A DNA stretch of 37,884 bases, taken from contig QZLH01000579.1 of the NCBI GenBank assembly GCA_003833135.1, positions 11,208 to 49,091 on the forward strand, in the 5' to 3' direction. The notes below the pieces were generated by a model. The model saw only the letters and a list, made by a program, of their open reading frames with translations. It had not been told where the DNA came from and searched no databases. Shown in pieces: positions 33,321 through 37,884 of this stretch; the stretch's first letter is position 1; the number at the start of each line of letters is the position of its first letter. A program made the translations under genes and the position numbers. The DNA comes from Oehlia diaphana (taxonomy: Eukaryota > Glomeromycota > Glomeromycetes > Glomerales > Glomeraceae).

Positions 33321-34352
33321 ATGTCTTCGAATTATAACTACAATTACCTCGCTCAACTAAACTCTCTAAATCCAGTCACAGCACCTGAAATGTCCGATGA
33401 GGATCTAGCCAGAGAATTAGAATTCTGGTCTAATACTCAATTTATTGAAGTTTCACCTGGAATGAGCTTGTTAGATGATGAGTTTTCAACTATTGATACG
33501 AAACTTGATCAAAATGTTACTCAACCTATGATGGTTCAACACGAACTTACTACCCTTACTGACCAAACGCAAACACAACAAACTTTACATTATCCGTTAT
33601 TCTTTCCAACTCCGAACTCACTCGTACCGAATCGTTTGCAGCCTATTACAATTGCAACTTCCTCTAACGATAATTTTACGCCTATATTTCCAGCTACTCC
33701 TATAGCTCCAGTTAACGTCTCATCAAACGTTTCTAATAATTCGGTAATTTTATCAAAAGAAACACAAGAAAATTCTCCAAGCTCAACACCTACTACTACA
33801 AAGATCACAACTGACTCTACATCCACAGTCTCTACAAAAGCTACTACCAAAACCACCACTTCTACTAACACTACTCCTTCATCTACAAGTGGCCCAAATC
33901 GTAAGAATTCATCAGCAAAATCAAATCATTCATCTACTTCAGAAACGACACAAAGTGGATCTACTGAAACAAAAGAAAGTGAAAAAGATGCTGACCATGC
34001 CGCAAAGTTAGCTGCTGAAGAAGATAAAAGGAGGAGAAATACTGCCGCATCTGCTAGATTTCGTGTAAAGAAAAAAATGCGTGAACAAGCACTTGAAAGA
34101 ACCGCAAGAGAAATGACTGCTAAAGCCGAAATGTTTGAAGGCCGCGTGAAGGAACTTGAAATGGAAATTAAATGGTTAAGGAGTTTAATTGTAGAGAAAG
34201 ATGCTAGACTTTTGGATGTAGAACGTCCAGGAAAAAGAAAAAAGAAAGCTGAAAGTGAAGATGATGATGACGAAGACGATGATGACGATGATGATGAGAA
34301 AGAGAAAGAAGTGAAACGGGAACGGAATGGCCAAACGAACAAAAAGGAGTAA
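33321..34352 (+). CDS. bZIP transcription factor, CYS3/MetR-like
   Basis: A single-exon, 343-residue nuclear bZIP factor. The N-terminal 230 residues are Ser/Thr/Asn/Pro-rich and probably an activation region; an acidic motif MSDEDLARELEFW lies at 24-36. The basic region is at 236-256 with RNTAASARFRVKKK, including the invariant N-x7-R (Asn240 to Arg248). A zipper-like heptad follows at Leu258, Met265, Phe272, Leu279 and Leu286, with IKWLRSLI at its end. A very acidic Asp/Glu run (about 311-328) and a basic tail close the protein. The RNTAASARFR core with KKK, and the KELEMEIKWLR zipper, match the sulfur regulators Cys-3/MetR of other fungi, so a role in sulfur metabolism is plausible but inferred. 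It is the only intronless conserved gene here. Confidence 0.9.
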   Translation: MSSNYNYNYLAQLNSLNPVTAPEMSDEDLARELEFWSNTQFIEVSPGMSLLDDEFSTIDTKLDQNVTQPMMVQHELTTLTDQTQTQQTLHYPLFFPTPNSLVPNRLQPITIATSSNDNFTPIFPATPIAPVNVSSNVSNNSVILSKETQENSPSSTPTTTKITTDSTSTVSTKATTKTTTSTNTTPSSTSGPNRKNSSAKSNHSSTSETTQSGSTETKESEKDADHAAKLAAEEDKRRRNTAASARFRVKKKMREQALERTAREMTAKAEMFEGRVKELEMEIKWLRSLIVEKDARLLDVERPGKRKKKAESEDDDDEDDDDDDDEKEKEVKRERNGQTNKKE

Positions 34353-35361
34353 AGAAATTAACGTCACTTTCAAAAAAATTTTCTAGGCTTTATTCGCACC
34401 TAAACGATGCGTGAACAATGAAAGTCTAACCTGTTTTATTATCTTGTTTTAATTGATGCTTTATTTGATCTAGGGTTTTTTTATCTTCGGAATATTGTCC
34501 TTTACACTGATCTTTTTGTATTATTTGCTTGATATTTATAATATATTGATGAGTAGTGTTCTTTTGTGTGTTTTATGCATGTTCGAATTATAAATAGGGA
34601 TAATTTTGAATTATATGTCCAAGCTTAAGATCGATAATGATGATTTTATTAAGAAAAAAAATTTACGCATAATAATGAAATATTTTATATATAAACCATA
34701 ATAAGAAAATACCCTGAATAAGATATATTTCATATCAAAAAATTTTAGAATTATTAATATTATACTGAAAATAATTTAAATACTTTAATTAAACATAAAT
34801 GAACATTCGTCTCAATCCATTCATCCATTTATTTCATAATTTTCGATTTGAGAATCATAAATGTAAAAATCTGCAAATACAGCAAAGGAATGATATATCA
34901 AAAAGTACATTCACTCGGAAAGTTTTTGGGCGGATTGTCGGGCAAGTTGTCGGCAACGAAAAAAAGATCGGAATTCTTTCAATGAAAAAAAAAATATTTT
35001 TTTTAACGATATGATCTTGTTTGTTTATAACCCGTTTTAAAGTTCAAATGCACTTTTATCAATGAAAAGACAAAGTAAATTGCATACAACATAGTATAAA
35101 ACTATTTAAATATAAGATAATATCTAAGTTCAAATACTAGTAAGTTACATAGCAATAATCATCTAGTAATTTATGCAATGCAGTATATTACTTGAACTCA
35201 TCCAAAGATCAACTCGCTTTTAAATATTAATATACTTACTTTTAATAAATAGTAATATGCATTTATATACAAATATAAAACCAATGTAATAAGAATAAAT
35301 TCTAAAAATTCTTACATGAGTACCTTTCGGATGGATTGAATCGATCATCAAAGTGGATTCA
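34353..35361. other. About 1-kb intergenic region; no supported gene
   Basis: The region holds the bZIP 3' UTR and is otherwise AT-rich. A short GC-richer patch at about 34920-34970 (GGCGGATTGTCGGGCAAGTTG and a repeated TTGTCGG word) resembles a fragment of a dispersed repeat. The interval 35170-35361 lies just downstream of the IS607-like nuclease remnant, where a guide (omega) RNA and right end would be expected; I could not define its boundary. Confidence 0.45.
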
Positions 35362-37038
35362 CTATATACAAACAGCCCCTTCAAGCAAAGCCCGGAGAAA
35401 AATTCCCAAGCACCATTAATATCCCTATACACATTTATTACATTTAAACACTTTGTTGCCACCCAGGTTATATTTAATAAATACAAAACAACTGCATAAA
35501 AACAGATATTAAGTAAGATGAAAATAATGAAAATAAAAGTGAAAAGAAAATAAACCTGCAAGTTTTATTTGTATATGCTTCATTTTGAATGATGACCTTT
35601 TTACCTAACTCCTCAGCCTTGAAAACAAGACGATTACGAGATCGACTGTGAGCCCAGGTAACATCTTGCGAACTGTTTTCGAATTGATTTTTCCATCAAG
35701 ACGGCGAGACATAGCAGATCCATTAAAAGGGGTATAATAATGACATCAAAGTTTAAAAGAAACCACAAGGCAACTTTCTTATGACATTCACTTATGACAT
35801 TCATTAATAAGGTTTTGGATGCGAAGCCGTAAATGAGCCTGAGCTCTTTTCATTGAATTTCTCTTTGTAGGAGGAGCACAAGTAGTTCTACAAAATATAA
35901 ATAACTAAGTATCTTATAAAAAATAAAAATATATATAAAAAAATAATATACCGAGAAATAAGATCATCCAGGGATAAAGACAAACGGATTATACGATTAA
36001 TATCTAAATTACCAAACCAACCACATCCTTTGGACGGAGAATACCAAGACCAACCAGTACGAACACCAGGATCAATAGCAACAACATTAAGGTTTTCAAT
36101 GACTTGGCTCTCATCACAATTTTCAACATTAATATTATTACAATTTTTAACTGTTATAAGATAAGAAATAAATTAATAGCAGTTATATTTAAAAAACCTA
36201 TAGAAAAAGCCAAACATACCATATACCCAAACAAATGTCCAATAATTTAATTTTTTGTTAAATATCAACTTTGAATCCATTAAAACCTTTCCTTCCAAAT
36301 TCGGCCAATTATGGTTTTTTCGACGATGTTCATGATGCAATGGAAAGAGAAGAGGGTTTTTGTCTTTATAACGATTTGTTGATTTAATGATATTTTTATT
36401 ATGGAGAAGACGGATATAGAACTTAAGTGATTCACGACAATATTAAGAACGAATAGTAATCGTTTGCTGATTATCCTATTTGAATAAACATAGTAAAAAA
36501 TTATCAAATGCTTAATATTGATATAATGCACTTGTACTCTATCATGTTTATATATCTATCAAATATTCTTTTTATGTTATACCTTTTTTCTTTGGAAATG
36601 AAGATGATGTTTTTTATTGTTAAATTCATTATTTCGACAGACAACTTCATTTCGAGGCTTGGATTGCATGTGAAATAGCATGGTCAAGCACCTGATATGG
36701 GCAATCCTTCATGAAATTCCATTCACGAAGAGATCGAAACCAAAATTGTTGAGTTGATAAATGACCATGGTTGAAATTTGCAGCAATCATGTTATAAACA
36801 AGCCTGTATATGATATATAAAGTTAGAAATTACAATGTCTTTAAAAGAAACAATAATGAAAACAAAATACCTAGCACGACCCATCCATTGTTTCAACAAT
36901 GTTTTCTGTGAGGAATTCGGGTACACTCTGTTCTTTAGAGATCGAGTCAGATCGGCCTTTTTTTGACGTTTTGAGCGACGAGTGACTTCAATGGCTTCTT
37001 GCGTTTTCTGTTGCTGTTCTTTTCGTTCTCGTCGATAT
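35362..37038 (-). pseudogene. tnpB: TnpB/Fanzor2-like RNA-guided nuclease remnant with introns
   Basis: Six exons can be traced: 37038-36871, 36803-36583, 36475-36220, 36150-35952, 35887-35556 and 35491-35362, with GT-AG introns of 64-107 bp. The N-terminal block RVYPNSSQKTLLKQWMGRAR plus VYN is the TnpB start. Exon 4 carries VVAIDPGVRTGWSWYSP, the RuvC-I segment with its Asp. Exon 5 carries KAEELGKKVIIQNEAYTNK before the zinc ribbon; exon 6 carries FKCNKC, RDINGAW with the RuvC-III Asp, and FLRALLEGA. Lesions: a frame change near 36660, an in-frame TAA near 36446, a 13-bp tandem duplication near 35780-35805, and frame changes near 35735, 35660, 35445 and 35405. The RuvC-II Glu position reads P-x-F-N, so the catalytic residue is also missing. 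It is not functional. Confidence 0.8.
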
Positions 37039-37109
37039 CTACATAATATGTATTGGTTAAAAAATATTATTAGATAAATAAAGGATAAAAAAATAAACTC
37101 TATACAAAC

Positions 37110-37640
37110 CTTGCTGATCGTTTTCCTTGCATCCGACAAACAAAGACAGTGTTGATGGCAAGGATATCCTGACAGAGTTCAGTTTCATCATCGGAGGATC
37201 CATCTTTAAGAGTCTTGCACCATTGAGTTTAAGAAAGTATTCGATGAGATCATATGCGAATCGACATAGTCGGTCCCTATGGGCAACCACAACTTCTGCG
37301 ACCATTCCGCGACTTGCTTGTTCCAGTATGTTTCGCAAGCCGGGTCTCTTGAAGTTGATGCCACTTCCAATGTCTGAGATGAGTTCGTATTGAGGACATT
37401 TGGTGAGAAGGAATTGTTTTGCCGCTTAAGATCTTCCTTCTGTTTTGCACTTGAAACACGTGCGTAAATGTAACTTTTTTGCATGATAAAGGAGGTGGTA
37501 GAGGTGGTGGTGGTGGAACCCACAATATTTGAGACATCATAAAGTCGCACACCACCTGGTGAACGAAATGCTCTTATTTTACCGTTGCGGTGCCAGTACA
37601 AGCCTGAGTGGCAGTAAAACAAATATTTTGCGGAAGGTTA
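37110..37640 (-). pseudogene. tnpA: IS607 TnpA: MerR-like HTH plus serine recombinase, frameshifted
   Basis: IS607 TnpA is a serine recombinase that moves a circular intermediate. From about 37634 the minus strand reads SAKYLFYCHS and WHRNGKIRAFRSPGGVRLYDV, the MerR-like HTH and wing. From 37478 comes YIYARVSSAKQKEDLKRQ with the catalytic Ser. A one-base loss near 37414 shifts the frame; the new frame gives ISDIGSGINFKRPGL, EVVVAHRDRLCRFAYDLIEY and LNGA. A second shift near 37218 leads to DDETELCQDILAINTVFVCR and KRSAR, the C-terminal oligomer helix. The last codon is split by an intron (37109-37039), after which the frame runs on without a stop into TnpB. Order and motifs match IS607 TnpA. 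Other serine recombinases lack this N-terminal HTH order. Confidence 0.85.
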
Positions 37641-37682
37641 ATTGAAACTTTTTGAAAGATAGAAATTGAATAATTACTAGGT

Positions 37683-37739
37683 AACGGAACTGATCCGTTG
37701 TAATGTCGTTTAAAATCACCACGCGTCAGGCGCGTCACA
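37683..37739. repeat. Short dyad and direct repeats upstream of TnpA
   Basis: AACGGA (37683-37688) and TCCGTT (37694-37699) form a 6-bp dyad with a 5-bp spacer. CGCGTCA occurs twice at 37722-37728 and 37731-37737, a 9-bp period. Such short repeats near the left end could be TnpA binding sites; that role is inferred. Confidence 0.45.
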
Positions 37740-37786
37740 GAAAGTCTGATAACGTGATAATAATCAATAATACACATCCTTAATTC

Positions 37787-37824
37787 CTTATCCTGGGCCA
37801 CGGTCCAGATGCTTATCCTGGACC
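37787..37824. repeat. Short direct and inverted repeats near the window end
   Basis: CTTATCCTGG occurs at 37787-37796 and 37812-37821. GGTCCAG (37802-37808) is inverted as CTGGACC (37818-37824). The window ends in poly-A (37873-37884). Confidence 0.6.
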
Positions 37825-37884
37825 CGCAAATCTAATTGGATGAGATTGTTTTGTGTAACATTTGTCTCCACAAAAAAAAAAAAA

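Larger units (their letters stand above)
35362..37830 (-). mobile_element. IS607-like element with fused, intron-bearing TnpA-TnpB/Fanzor gene (decayed)
   Basis: On the minus strand an IS607-type serine recombinase (37640-37110) is followed, across a 71-bp GT-AG intron and in the same reading frame, by a TnpB/Fanzor-like RuvC nuclease (37038-35362). IS607 is a prokaryotic insertion sequence family known also from giant viruses and some eukaryotes. IS607 elements lack terminal inverted repeats, so the ends here are uncertain; I place the left end near the short repeats at 37683-37824. Multiple frameshifts make this copy a relic, though intact relatives may exist elsewhere in the genome. Confidence 0.8.

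Noticed and set aside
33590..34373. Minus-strand frames opposite the bZIP gene, including poly-Ser
   Set aside because: They are antisense shadows of Thr/Ser and Asp/Glu runs in the bZIP reading frame.
34799..35014. 71-codon plus-strand frame
   Set aside because: No family features, ends in Lys/Ile runs from homopolymers; more likely chance.
35220..35561. 113-codon minus-strand frame as an independent gene
   Set aside because: It reads through a GT-AG intron of the TnpB remnant and only its RDINGAW part belongs to the family.
37127..37393. Plus-strand frame opposite TnpA
   Set aside because: It is antisense to clear serine-recombinase motifs and has no features of its own.
1..37884. CRISPR array
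   Set aside because: The tandem repeats here have no spacers of constant length between identical repeats, and the sequence is eukaryotic.
1..37884. tRNA or rRNA genes
   Set aside because: I looked for T-loop GTTCRANNC words with matching stems in the larger intergenic regions and found none that fit.

Overview
The window looks like nuclear DNA of an arbuscular mycorrhizal fungus (Glomeromycotina, Rhizophagus-like). It is very AT-rich. Genes carry many short GT-AG introns, mostly 60-110 bp. There is abundant transposon debris, including LINE open reading frames of a type common in these fungi. I infer the lineage from gene content and style; no single marker proves it. One assembly gap of 616 N lies at 25164-25779.

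Layout. Positions 1-10500 are repeat territory: a decayed LINE retrotransposon (RRM-like ORF1, then endonuclease plus reverse transcriptase), four separate tandem-repeat arrays, a 163-bp duplicated block, the 3' end of a second LINE on the opposite strand, and a frameshifted HMG-box-like fragment. Positions 10529-34352 are a compact block of nine conserved housekeeping or regulatory genes plus one unrecognised small ORF. In order they are QCR6 (-), SNF4/AMPK gamma (+), a TIA-1/Pub1-like three-RRM protein (-), DCN1 (-), the mitochondrial dynamin MGM1 (+), 3-hydroxyisobutyryl-CoA hydrolase (-), ribosomal protein eL22 (-), RRP6 (+), SURF1/SHY1 (-), the hypothetical ORF (-) and a CYS3/MetR-like bZIP factor (+). 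For all of the conserved genes I rebuilt the exons by hand, and the spliced lengths come out as whole codon counts. Five of the products act in mitochondria: complex III hinge protein, inner-membrane fusion GTPase, valine catabolism enzyme, complex IV assembly factor, and possibly the HMG-neighbour region contributes nothing here, so four are firm. The genes do not form an operon, but divergent pairs share short promoters (QCR6/SNF4, RPL22/RRP6).

Mobile DNA inside and beyond the gene block. Upstream of the hydrolase gene, a short MITE with 22-bp terminal inverted repeats and a 10-bp target duplication is interrupted in its right terminal repeat by a hAT-type element with an 8-bp target duplication. 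The right end of the window (about 35.3-37.8 kb, minus strand) holds the most unusual object. It is an IS607-like element of prokaryotic ancestry in which a MerR-like HTH plus serine recombinase (TnpA) runs in one reading frame, across spliceosomal introns, into a TnpB/Fanzor-like RuvC nuclease. It is decayed by several frameshifts, a stop and a small duplication, but the fused, intron-bearing layout is clear.
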